DNA of 64,000 bases from Batkoa obscura (taxonomy: Eukaryota > Entomophthoromycota > Entomophthoromycetes > Entomophthorales > Batkoaceae). The notes below the pieces were generated by a model. That model was not told the DNA's origin. It was given only the letters and a program-made list of their open reading frames with translations, and did not search any database. Numbering within the stretch: position 1 is the first letter of the stretch; every line of letters starts with the position of its first letter. This document shows, piece after piece, positions 43,740-54,397 of the stretch. The stretch covers positions 248,001 through 312,000 of the forward strand of contig JASVEC010000028.1 of NCBI GenBank assembly GCA_030770535.1. Direction: 5' to 3'. The translations under genes were made by a program, and so were the position numbers.

Positions 43740-44734
43740 TTTAAGGGTGAAAATGAAAAGGGATTGGATGAAACTTGAACGTTAAATCTCGAACTATTTA
43801 AGGTGGAGCCAATCCTTTAAAATTAAATAATGGGTTATTTTTATTTCTCAAGAAAGTAGTAACGGAGCTATTTCAGCCAATCAAATTAGGTTCTATTTTG
43901 TTATAAATGGATTTATTTGTTATGCTTAATGTGAGCCACTAATAATTTAAAATGAAAATCATATTAATTAATTGAGAATAGTAATTTATTATTTTACACA
44001 TTACATGATTAGATTTGTTTGTTTACATCAAAACTGTGATTAATTATATAATTTTACTTGACTATAAGTGAAGACATACAATTATTGTTCTTATTAAACG
44101 ATAAAGCAAAAATTAATAAAAACATATATCTTCTAATAACTTTTATTACAGTAAAGTTGTAACCAAATGTTTAAAATTGGCTCTATTTTGTAATATAAAA
44201 GGAGATAAATTGATTTTACTTAAACAAGTTAAATGTGTGCATTACTTTCAAATTACTTAAAACTAAAGTCAAGGTTAAATTCCTTTGCCATTGAAAATTT
44301 CCTTAGGATTCAAATATAATAATTGAATGTTATGCTTAAATTTAGTATGTATACTATAGACGATTTATATCGAAGCAATTTTTAAGATGGCTTAATTATA
44401 TGTAAAATTTATATACTAAGAGAATTAAATCATTGAAACAGTAAATCATAAAAATGCTTTTTAAAACCACTCTTGGCTGACTAGTTGATTAAATGTTGTT
44501 ATATTTCTATTATATATAAACTGTAACTCATGTATTCTTTATCAATTTATATTATAATAATATCATACATTGAATTTTAATTTATTAACACTGTAATGTA
44601 TTATCTTATTGATTTAAAAAAAGTAAATACACTGTTTTTTAAATGAATTCATCAAATTTAATTTACCGCTTCATGATGATTTAATTAAAATCCAAGAACA
44701 TTTTTAATCAAGCTTTATGATTTAAAATTGCTAA

Positions 44735-44763
44735 AAATAAAATAAAATAAAATAAAATAAAAT
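44735..44763 (+). repeat. AAAAT microsatellite
   Basis: Five to six tandem AAAAT units in the gap upstream of chitin synthase. Confidence 0.9.
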
Positions 44764-44954
44764 GTATTGTATTGTGATCTTTTTAATATATTATGTATGA
44801 GCTTTGATCTTTAGAGCTTTTTTTATTTAAGTACTCATGTTATATTTATGGATCTATATTAGCATGCTAATAAAATATTCAAAATAATATTATGAAATAT
44901 AATTTATAGTTATATTTAATTTCAGTAATTGCATTATTAAAAATAAATATTTAT

Positions 44955-45110
44955 TAAATTTATTTTAATTATATGGGGATGTATTTTTTTGTTTAAGGAT
45001 TTTATTAGCAATCTTTCCGCTCAAATAACGCTTAAAAAATGGAAAAAATAATGAAACCAAAAAAAACACCTCCATATAAACTAAAGCTTTTTGACTTATA
45101 ATAAATTATT
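44955..45110 (+). mobile_element. Decayed LTR fragment D split by a MITE
   Basis: LTR-like sequence (TTTTAATTATAT then ATAAACTAAAGC and TTTTTGACTTA) continues on both sides of MITE copy 10. Only a short piece of the LTR 3' half survives. A fossil. Confidence 0.5.
44974..45074 (+). mobile_element. MITE copy 10
   Basis: 101 bp, flanked by TA. Begins TGGGGATGTATTTTTTTG, ends AAAAACACCTCCA. Inserted in decayed LTR fragment D. Confidence 0.92.
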
Positions 45111-45179
45111 ACATAAAAAATATTTATTAATTTTTTTTAAACATTAAATTTTATATTTAAATATAAAATTTTATTTTAC

Positions 45180-45705
45180 CAGCTTTATAATTAATTATAG
45201 CATAATAACTACTTAAATTAATTTCAGGTGATTTTGCTATTAAAAGTTATTTGTATTTTCAAATTTAAGTATAATTAATTTAAAGTTTTTTATTTAGATT
45301 TGCTATAAAGATTTTTACTATTTAATTGCAAAAAATACTATTTTTATATTTCGGTGTTTATATTTAGTAATTATAATAAAAAATAATTGTTATTATATTT
45401 TCTATATATAATTATCTAGTTACAATATATATAAAATTATAATATAACAATTTAAAACTTTTATTAAATTATTTTTCAATATTATATTTTTTAATAAAAT
45501 TATTAAGTTGTATAATATTTTATATAAAATTTACAGTAATATTTTTTATTTTATTTGTTTTATATGGTTTATAGCTTATTATATACTGTTTTTATTAATT
45601 TAAGTTTATTTTAATTATATAAACTAAGATTTTTTAACTTACAGCTAGTTAGTTAAGCAAAAGTTACTTTTAATTCTAATCATTAAGTATTAACTTTCAT
45701 AATTT
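45180..45705 (+). mobile_element. Decayed solo LTR E
   Basis: A nearly full-length, strongly AT-shifted copy of the LTR family. It aligns to 24210-24675 from the AGCT...TTGATTATA region through TTAATTATATAAACTAAGAT to AAGTATTAACTTTCAT. No coding content. A fossil, clearly older than the copy at 46058. Confidence 0.7.
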
Positions 45706-45957
45706 TTACTACTTTTTAATGTTTAATTAATAAATTTTTAATAATTTTAAGCTTTTTTATATATTACTTTATTTAAATAGCTTTAATATATTTTTGAAAA
45801 CTTTTGTAGAACAAAACACTTAATATGTTTAAAATCTATGTTTAAATACTTTTAATAAATTAATTTAAAACTAAAACTAAAATTATAAAAATATTTATTT
45901 TTTTAAACTAATTTTTAATTTTTAAAATATAAAATAAAAGTAATAAAAAAGCTTTAA

Positions 45958-46057
45958 TGGAGGTGTTTTTTTAGCTTCATTACTTTTTCCATTTTTTAAG
46001 CACCATTTGAACAGAAAAATTGTTAGTAAAATTCTTAAACAAAAAAATACATCCTCA
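45958..46057 (-). mobile_element. MITE copy 11, interrupted at its end by an LTR
   Basis: Begins TGGAGGTGTTTTTTTAGC and runs to ACATCCTCA, where solo LTR copy 3 starts. The last four bases of the MITE (CTCA) are duplicated on the far side of the LTR, followed by TA. The MITE was therefore there first. Confidence 0.9.
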
Positions 46058-46518
46058 TGTGAAATATTGGTTTATTTAGCTCTCAGATTGATTATAACAC
46101 AACAATCACTTAAGTTGTTGTATTCTCAAGTTCAAACACAATCAATTCAGAGTCCCTTATTTTGATTTGCTGCGAGAATTTATAACTTCATATTGCAAAC
46201 AATATTATCTCCTTTTAATATCCATACTTATTGGAGTATAAAAGAGATTCTTCAATATGATAACTCGAGGCTTTTTAATTGGATTACTCTCTGATAACGT
46301 ATCATTAATAAAGTCACTAAGTCTTTCAGACAACATCTTATATAGATTTTACGGTAGTATCTTCCATTGTATTTGTTTACATAATTCGTAGCTTATTACG
46401 TACTATTTCTATTGAGTTAAGTCTATCTTAGTTACATAAACTAAGACCCTTCGACTCAAGGCAAGTTAATTAAGCAAGAGTAGCTTTTAACTTCGACCAC
46501 TAAGTATCAACTTTCACA
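46058..46518 (+). mobile_element. Solo LTR, copy 3, inserted in a MITE
   Basis: 461 bp with TGTGAAATATTG and AACTTTCACA ends, flanked by a CTCA duplication (46054-46057 and 46519-46522). Very similar along its whole length to copy 2 at 24210-24675, including the GAGTATAAAAGAGATTC box. No internal region. Confidence 0.9.
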
Positions 46519-46719
46519 CTCATATATTATTTATATATTATTTTAATGCAAAATATTAGAAAAACTTTTTATAAAACTTTTTTTTAAATTTTATTATGCT
46601 TAATTTTATTATGCTTAATTTTAACATACTTTTTTTTTATAGCTTTTTATATAATTTATAGTTAGTATAAATTATTTTAACATTTTATGTAATTTATTCA
46701 TTATTATATATAAAAATGT

Positions 46720-46758
46720 TATTTTTATTTTTATTTTTATTTTTATTTTTATTTTTTA
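46720..46758 (+). repeat. TTTTTA microsatellite
   Basis: About six tandem ATTTTT units. A second short run of the same unit lies at 47228-47256. Confidence 0.9.
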
Positions 46759-47037
46759 AGTATTATTAAGCAAAAAATCTTTTAATAGCTTTAAAAAAAA
46801 AAAGACATTTTTATATTACTTTTAGTTATATTTCAAAAATAATTAATTAATATAAAACTTTGCATATATTTTATTTATAACATATACAGTAAAATTATAA
46901 AAAAGCTCCCCTCCACATTTTTTTAATCCATCTATTCTTAAACTTTTTTACCTATTTTTATATTTTTAGAATGCTTTTAAAAAATAGCTCGTATGTTTTA
47001 TTTTGGTTTATTTCCAGCTTCTTTGTTCGACAAAAGC

Positions 47038-47069
47038 GGACAAATAAATGAAACTAAAGAAGATATCAC
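47038..47069 (+). repeat. Dispersed 32-bp repeat, copy 2
   Basis: GGACAAATAAATGAAACTAA and onward, matching 4958-4989 with a few differences on the same strand. Confidence 0.5.
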
Positions 47070-47728
47070 ATTATAGTATATATAAAATGTTCTGTTTTAC
47101 ACAAGCTGTTATAAAAAAAACATAAAAACCATTTTTCGAGAAGTGTAATTAATTCCTTAGTTTTCTTTATAACAATTTGACTTATTTTTATCTAAATAAA
47201 CATTGATTGTTTCCTAAATTCAATTAATTTTTATTTTTATTTTTATTTTTATTTTAAAAACTAAATACCCCAAGTGTTTTATTTGCAACAAAAACTTCTA
47301 ATACTTCAGTAACTGGCTTAAGGGACATAGGTCCATCAGTGGATGGCTTCTGGAAGGGAAGGAATAGTCTCCGGTAATTTTCTTCCCTTGGAAGAGTCAG
47401 ATTTAATCAACTTTTTAAAATTGAAAGAATTATCTTTATGTCAGCATTCCTACCATTGATGTTATTGGTTTGACTAAAAAGCTAAATAAATCGTATTTGT
47501 GAGAAGCATAAAATTACTAAATCACCTGAATCACTAAAATTAATTTTTAGAAAGTAAAGAATATAAATCAAAAGAACAAACGGTAAACTAAGAGCATATT
47601 TGTTAGTAATATATTAAAGGCAGCGAAATAAAATTCTATAAACTAGAAAAAAATTGTAACCTTTATCTTATTGACCTTATTGTTTTTTTATTTCAAAAAC
47701 TTACAAATAGTAACAGTTTTTATAAGCT

Positions 47729-49417
47729 ATGTTTGCATGTGTTGAGTGTACAAAAGGAAAAAGAAAATGCAGTAAAGAAAGTCCCAAATGCGAACGATGT
47801 AGGAGATTAAATAAGCCATGTAAGTACCCGAACGTGGATCCAAAATATAGGGGTTTAGAAGATAAGATTAAAAAAATTGAAGGGGAATTTCAATTAGTAA
47901 AAAACATCATATCTGGAAGTAAATTAATTAAAAATCAAAAAAAACAAGTTAATATTTATAAACTAGGTCATTTGGATTTATACACTGAATTGATTCAAGT
48001 ACATATGAAATATTTTAGTAACTTTCTTCCATTTATATCTGAAACAAGGATATTGTCAATATTTCCAAAAAAGTACCATACTTCCCCCTTAATTAACGCT
48101 ATCTGTATCCAACCCTATCAAAACTTATTATATAAAAAACACCCAGATAAGAAGGCCTTTTTACTTAAAGACAACCCATTTTACCAGAGGACGGAAGAGT
48201 TAATACCAGATCAATTAGAAGCTTTTTCAATAGAAATTATTCAAACATTATTATTGTTGGCCTTTTTGGAATGTGGCGAAGGGAAGTTTGCTATAGCTAC
48301 CATTCATTTAAGTAATTATTTTTTGTTATTAAACTTAAGTACTGACTTTTATTATAGCGCAAGCAATAAAGTGAGATTTGATTTTCAATTTAATAATAAT
48401 TAACATAATAATAATAATAATAATAGGAAAGCACAAGTTCTAGAATTAAATAAAGCATGCTCTAAAAGGCTGGATCAAGACTCAGATTTACAAGCTGAAT
48501 ATATAGCTACTTGGTCCATGTGCGTATTTGTAGATACAGTAGTATCCAATTTCTATGCTAAACCATCAATAGTACATTTACCAAAAGATTTTGAAAACTT
48601 ACATGAATCAATTAGGGAAGGCAAATTTATCAATCCCCATTTTGAATTCGATAATATAGATACCTCAACTATTCAATTTAAAGTAACTTAAATTACCATT
48701 TCTAAATTACTTGTTTAATTTTGTTAGGAAGGTAGTGAATATATCAATTTAATTACACAAAGGCTTGATTTAAAATTTAAAAACAAGCAGTCCGAGCTGT
48801 TATTACAATCAGTGTTTTTTGAAACAGCAGCGCAGTTGGTTTTTTATTGTTTCTGGCTCAAAAAATGCTATGAAGAGGGTAAGGTGAACCTTACAATGTT
48901 TTTAGGCCAAATAGAAAAATGTCTTAATTTATTAACTACATTAATACCCTTACCTTTAAGAGATAGCTTTCTTTTGAATATTAGAAATTGTAGTGAGAAT
49001 GAAAGATACTTTTATTATCATTTTTATATATTTATCACTCTATTAAGGATCTTTATAAGGCGGTCATTTCGATTTATTCTTCCTGATGATACAATTTTTG
49101 ACGTTCAAATATATAACGATATTGAAATGGTGTATAAAATACTAAATCAGCTAGGTAGTGATTTAATTGAAATTGCAAGCTTCTTTTTGGGTTCTTTTTC
49201 AACACTTTCAGTGTTTTGGATGATTGACAAGCCTCACTTTAAATCTTATACTAATCTGGCAATGGCCTACGATATATCTTATAGATGTTTCAAATACTGG
49301 CCATATTTATTTAACATACTTAAAACTCGAATTCATAGTGGTAATGCTGTTGAAACTATTAAGCAAACCTTTCCCGAAATCGAAAAATACCCTTTAGCTT
49401 ATGATTTTTTTAGTTAA
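47729..49417 (+). CDS. Zn2Cys6 transcription factor, one in-frame stop
   Basis: The N-terminus is a binuclear zinc cluster, C-x2-C-x6-C-x6-C-x2-C-x6-C (CVECTKGKRKC then CERCRRLNKPCKYP), followed by a short linker and coiled-coil (LEDKIKKIEGEFQLVKN). The rest resembles the fungal transcription-factor middle-homology region (EIIQTLLLLAFLECGEGKFA, then a helical remainder). A 45-nt intron at 48683-48727 is clear. The frame is interrupted by one TAA at 48401-48403 within an Asn-rich AAT repeat, and the same frame continues on both sides (NNN-stop-HNNNNNNRKAQVLEL). The neighbouring GTGAGA...AATAG would remove it but shifts the frame, so I cannot call an intron there. Either the allele is recently broken, the repeat is mis-sequenced, or splicing is unusual. 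It should be a nuclear regulator; no target is inferable. Confidence 0.7.
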
Positions 49418-49476
49418 GAACTTAAGCTTTTATAAAAAGTTTGCTATATTATATCTTAAATTTAATTTTATTGTTT

Positions 49477-51457
49477 TTATTTAAGTAAATATGGATAAGC
49501 TACAAATAAATGATTTAAAGTAGTTAAACGTTGATTGCTTGATAAACTAAAAGTTTCTAAATCACTCAAAAATAATAAGAACTCTTCACAATCTTTTTTA
49601 CTCTTGAAACATTGCCCTTTACCAACAAGCTGACGAATGTATTGGAGTTGACATAAAATAGTACCTTGGTTTAAATATCTGTCTGATTCCTTCAATTGAC
49701 CATTGTTTTGTAAGTTTAGTAATCTGAAAATAAAGTTGAAATTCGATTTAAGCTGCTGTTTAATGTTTTTAGTCAGATTGCCACTTCTAGCTAAATACCA
49801 ATTTCTTATAAATCTTAATACAAAGTAAGTTAATAAAACAGGAGGTATAACAGCGATCAATCCAAAAGTAAATTCATTTGATTTCAATAAAGAATCTAAA
49901 GCATTCAAAGCTAAATTAGCATCTACTTTCATTTTCTGAATTTGAATTAATAATGTCTGAATCAAATTTCCAAATAATAGATTATTAATCGGGTATTGTA
50001 ATTCTTTTTCATATTCTTTTAATATAACTGTCAAATCTCCTACTTTAATTTGTTCATTGAGTTTGCTAAGTTCATTACTGCTTATTAAATTATTGTTTAT
50101 TACAAAGGAATTTACCATTCTTTCCAAAGACTATAATAACAATTATTAGTATAAGTATATAAGTTTATTGGTTTAAGTTACCTTTATATCAGACTCTAAA
50201 GAAGCTTCTGAAATAACAGCTAAATTATGATTTTTATATCGGATTGTATGATACATCGAAATCAATGGTTGAATAATCCAATTATTACTAAAAGCAATAA
50301 TAGTATCTTTAAATTCAATCAAATAGTTAATTAGACTTTCTTTGTTTTCCCATATTAACTTCATTCCATTTTTAGCAACAAAATAAGACACTAAAGATGG
50401 TAGTAGTAACTGAGGTCCTAAACCAGGTGGTCCATAATCATCTATAATTGAATCCACCACATTTTTATGATTTTGTAGTAAATTGATTACTAATGCTAAA
50501 TAATTATATACTTCTTTTATAGTTGAAGGGGGATTTACTATGATATTAATTAAGTTTAAATTCGAGTAAAAAAAATAGCTATAATTTACCGTTCTGTTCT
50601 AGTTGAATCAAAGCCTCGACATTAGGCAACTCACTTAAATCCAATTGTAAGAGTTGTAACATTTGGGACAAACTTTTTACAGATTTAAAAATATAACCTG
50701 TAATTTTATTTAAATCCGTATCGCACTCACTAAAGATATCTTGAAGTTCTCCAATAAGACCAAGCGAAGCTGCATTTAATACTTGGTATCTCTTTATTCT
50801 ATCTTTATTAAATTGAATCTCTTTTCTTAATTTTTTGTGGGGTTTTTTAACCAATTGATTGTATGGTGATTGAACAATTTTATTAGCTGAATTATAATAA
50901 TAACCCATATCCAGCTCTTTGTTATAAATTGCACTAAAGTGGGTATAAAACCCGCCAAACGCTCTTCTAGGTAAACTTTCGATTCCATATAATAAAATAC
51001 TACTTGTAGCACTATCCGGGTATCTTTCCCATTTATTTAAAGTTTGATTTAACTTTATAGAATCTTTTAATAACTTTTCTACAAATAAACACTCTACCGC
51101 CGCTACCATCTGAGCTAAAAAATACCATTCTAAAGCATCATTATCTGAAGCCTGGTTTACCTCTATCTCTTTATTCTCCCAAACATCAAAAAGTTTGACT
51201 TTAATAGTATCTAAACTTGGTAACTTAATCCCAGTATTTTCAAGCTTATGCTTCTTTATCCCTTCACTCACGGAGTTCTGTTGTATGATCGTCGGTATTG
51301 GGTTTAATAAGTTAGCTTTTAGAAATAAAGTTGAATCATTGTTTTCTATATTTATTTCTTCCGCACTGCTTTTGGTACTCAGGTCACTAAATTGAGGTAA
51401 GAATGATTGCTCGGTTTTATCTATTAAGTTATTATATCTTTGCTGTGAGTAATTCAT
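49477..51457 (-). CDS. NCA2: NCA2-family mitochondrial protein (3 exons)
   Basis: Exons 51457-50590, 50537-50182 and 50130-49477 give 625 aa in frame, close to yeast Nca2 (616). Nca2 helps express the mitochondrial ATP6/ATP8 transcript and sits in a mitochondrial membrane. The family block in exon 3 is well kept: QIKVGDLTVILKEYEKELQY, PINNLLFGNLIQTLLIQIQK, KVDANLALNALDSLLKSNEF, then the membrane helix FGLIAVIPPVLLTYFVLRFI. A second hydrophobic segment (GPQLLLPSLVSYFVAKNGMK) lies in exon 2 after DDYGPPGLG. Exon 1 is a polar, helical region with no obvious cleavable presequence. The gene is convergent with the Zn2Cys6 gene, 59 bp apart. Confidence 0.85.
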
Positions 51458-52770
51458 CTTGATTTAGGAAGCAAGAGCTGAATACTCTGTAGAATTGAAA
51501 GATTGTCATTAGTTTCTATATAGCCAATCAATTTAAAGTGTAAATTAATTTTATATGAATTAGATAATAGAATTCTATAATGATTTTTACACAATTAAAT
51601 AATAGAAATGTATAGTTTAACAAAATGTATATTAGATTTTATAAATATAAATTTATATTATATATGCCATAAATAATTATTATACAACAACCCAATTAAA
51701 TTTACAATTATTTATTACTATGACTACAAATCAGGTTTACTATTTATAAGTAATTTCCAATACTCTTAAAAACCCATTCAGTTGACTTAAATATAAGTAA
51801 AATAAAACCATTATTTCGGTTAAAAGTCCAGTATGATTATTGAAACTTAGTACTAAAAGATTGAAGAAATGCAAGTATATTGTCGGATAACTAGAACTTA
51901 ATATAGTAAGTTTAAAATTTGATTAAAAGATATTCAATAGTCATTATTTTATCATTTTTTTTCGCTTAAGAGATGAGATAAAGAGATTAAATTTTTTTAG
52001 TTATATTTTCATTATTATAGTAAAGTTAATAATTTTTCTAAATGTCTGTTATTTGAAAAGGGCACAAAGGTGATATAAAGTTAACTCGATAATAACAAAC
52101 GAATGCTACTTATTTTAAACAGCATTATTGTAAATCTTTACTTATAATCCCTGTATTTTAAATTTTCTTTTGGTTTTCTTTATCAAGTATTAATAAAACC
52201 GTTTTCCCGATTGTATTAATGTTATATAATATTATATGTATATTTTGGTCATTTTAATTTTTTAATTTATTCTTCATATCCAGATTATGTATAAAAAAGT
52301 AAGCTACAGGTAAAGCCTTTAAGAAATTTGGATCAAAAATCCAGTTTGTACATAATTTGATGGCCTTGATTACAAATCTTTACAAATAAAAATGGATTTA
52401 ATCTTAGCTTATATGCCAAATAAAATGAGTTATTACTAAACAAAATTAACTCCTAAAGTTGATTACTAAACTAAAGTTAATGAATTTATTAATAATATGC
52501 AATAATTTGATTACTTATAATTTATATCTAAACCATCTTTAACTTATTTAAATTTCAAAGTCTCTAATTATAAATTAAACTATTTTCATTTTATATAACT
52601 AAGTATAGCTTATAGACTCATTATTAATTTTATACCTTTATAATACGATATTAGAAATACCAATAATAAAAATCATATTTAAGCAGCCTTGATTGATCTT
52701 GCTAAACATTAAGTTAAATTCGATTTCAGAATAATACAAAGGCCATATTATAACATCCTATTTTAATCCT
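51458..52770. other. Intergenic, divergent spacer
   Basis: A 1.3-kb AT-rich spacer between NCA2 (left) and the small Cys/coiled-coil gene (right), which diverge. No repeats or boxes were confidently identified. Confidence 0.5.
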
Positions 52771-53184
52771 ATGACTACTCACGACTTAATTAAAATAAAC
52801 GTAGACATGAGCATGAACATTACTCAAAACGAGTCCAATGTTCACTTGTCAGCCACGAAATCAGAACCCAAAGAAAAAACAAAGAAAAACCCTTGTATAC
52901 GAGGATGCAAAGAAAGATGTTTGAGAATATGCAAGTTAGTTGACGAAAACGGGCAACAGATCAAACTGAGGCCACCAAAGAGGCTACAAGTGAATCGAGT
53001 CAATAAAGCAACTAAGAGGAAAGAGGAAGAGGATACTTTGAACGAATTAAACTATATCATCAAGTTACAAACTAAGTTACGGAAACTTGACGAAGATCAA
53101 AAAAATTGTCAACTTGAAAATCAACGCTTAAAAGAAAAGGTGAAGTCTTTAAGCAAAATCTTAAGTTTTATTAATCAACCTTGA
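52771..53184 (+). CDS. Small protein with a CX3C ladder and coiled coil
   Basis: 137 aa, single exon. Residues 42-54 read C-IRG-C-KER-C-LRI-C, four cysteines exactly four residues apart, so they would line one face of a helix. A basic segment follows (KLRPPKRLQVNRVNKATKRK), then a leucine-zipper-like coiled coil (LNELNYIIKLQTKLRKLDED, then LENQRLKEKVKSLSKILSFI). A basic region before a zipper suggests a bZIP-like protein, but the invariant Asn-Arg spacing of bZIP basic regions is not evident. The cysteine ladder could bind metal or join subunits. Family not recognised. The codon pattern and polar composition argue for a genuine gene. Confidence 0.6.
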   Translation: MTTHDLIKINVDMSMNITQNESNVHLSATKSEPKEKTKKNPCIRGCKERCLRICKLVDENGQQIKLRPPKRLQVNRVNKATKRKEEEDTLNELNYIIKLQTKLRKLDEDQKNCQLENQRLKEKVKSLSKILSFINQP

Positions 53185-54397
53185 ATCTCTCCCTCTCGAT
53201 CGTTCTTCTTACTTAATCTTTTAGCTACTAACTCTCCATTTAATACCTACCACCCCTTTTTAAAATAAATTTTTGATAGTGTTATATGTTCTTGAGGTTT
53301 ATTTGCTGCATCATTTTGTTATGAGTTTTATCTATTAAGTGAGTATTTAATTGGTATATTAAAACCGATAAATATTTTTTGGTAATTTGAAATATTATTT
53401 AAAATTTTTTAAAGTAAAGAGTGATTGGCCTATAAAAGACTAAATTCTAAATTCTAATAGATGGAGGGTTTAACAAGTTGAAAGTTATACGATGATTTAA
53501 TTCCTATTATTTTATAATTTAGAATATTTTCAATGTAGTTTCTTTATTAAAAACTCTACTATTAAAGGGCTTTAAGATAACTTTTAATAGTAACTTTGTA
53601 GAACAATTAAAAAATATCAATAGCCTTGAAATATGAATTTTTTTGACTTATCAAACGTTCTGAAGCAATAGTAATAGTTAGAAGACCTTTATTAAATAGT
53701 CTAGATTTATGTAATTATTTTTTGATTCCATAAAACATTTATTTATAAAAACCCAAGGCTACTGTTTACAAAAATAAAAGGTTATTGATATTTGAGTTAC
53801 ACCTGTTACAACTTCTTTGAGACTTCTTAGTGATAATTTTTAGAAGTAAGTTATTTATATAGCCAGCTTTTTTATTGCTTAGTCCTTATTTTTAGCCATA
53901 TTTTGGCAGAAATTTTTTTTCTTAAATGAGCAGTTGACTGGATTGAAAAAGAGCTGGAACAGCTGTATGTCCTTTAATTGAGACTTGAAAAGCATTAGTT
54001 TTAAGTCCTTTGTGAAAAAACTATAACTAAAATAAAACACTTTTTATTCAAGGAATTCTGGTCTAAATTTTTCATTTTTAGCTACTTAAAAAGTGAACAA
54101 AAAACTAAAATCAAGAAAGACATCCTTCTTTGATATTATAATCATAATGTTAGTAGAAGAAAGAGGTAAAAATGAAAGTAAGGAATCAAATTATAATTAA
54201 AGAGTTAGGTTTATGTTAGCTAATTTTTTGATTAAATTAAGGTACTATTGAAATAACCAGGCAGTAAAAAATAAACAATTCTTTCATTTGAATAAATGAT
54301 TACTTTTCGCAGTAAAATTTTGCTGCGATTGATTGGGCAATGTAATACAAAAATAAAAAAACAAAGATGCAACTTTATTAAACATTTTTAATACAAA
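53185..54397. other. Intergenic
   Basis: A 1.2-kb AT-rich gap between two plus-strand genes. No repeat-family member or open frame was recognised. Confidence 0.5.

Larger units (their letters stand above)
43740..47728. other. Gene-poor, AT-rich mobile-element nest
   Basis: A 4-kb gap holding decayed LTR fragments (44955-45110, 45180-45705), MITE copies 10 and 11, a well-kept solo LTR (46058-46518), several A/T microsatellites, a 32-bp dispersed repeat (47038) and an unexplained, less AT-rich patch at about 47300-47410. No intact gene. Confidence 0.7.

Noticed and set aside
48371-48425. A 55-nt intron (GTGAGA to AATAG) removing the Zn2Cys6 stop
   Set aside because: Donor, TTAAC branch and acceptor look good, but joining the exons shifts the frame and hits a stop soon after.
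50827-51395. Extra frames within NCA2 exon 1 on both strands
   Set aside because: They overlap the NCA2 coding frame, which is supported by exon junctions and family motifs.
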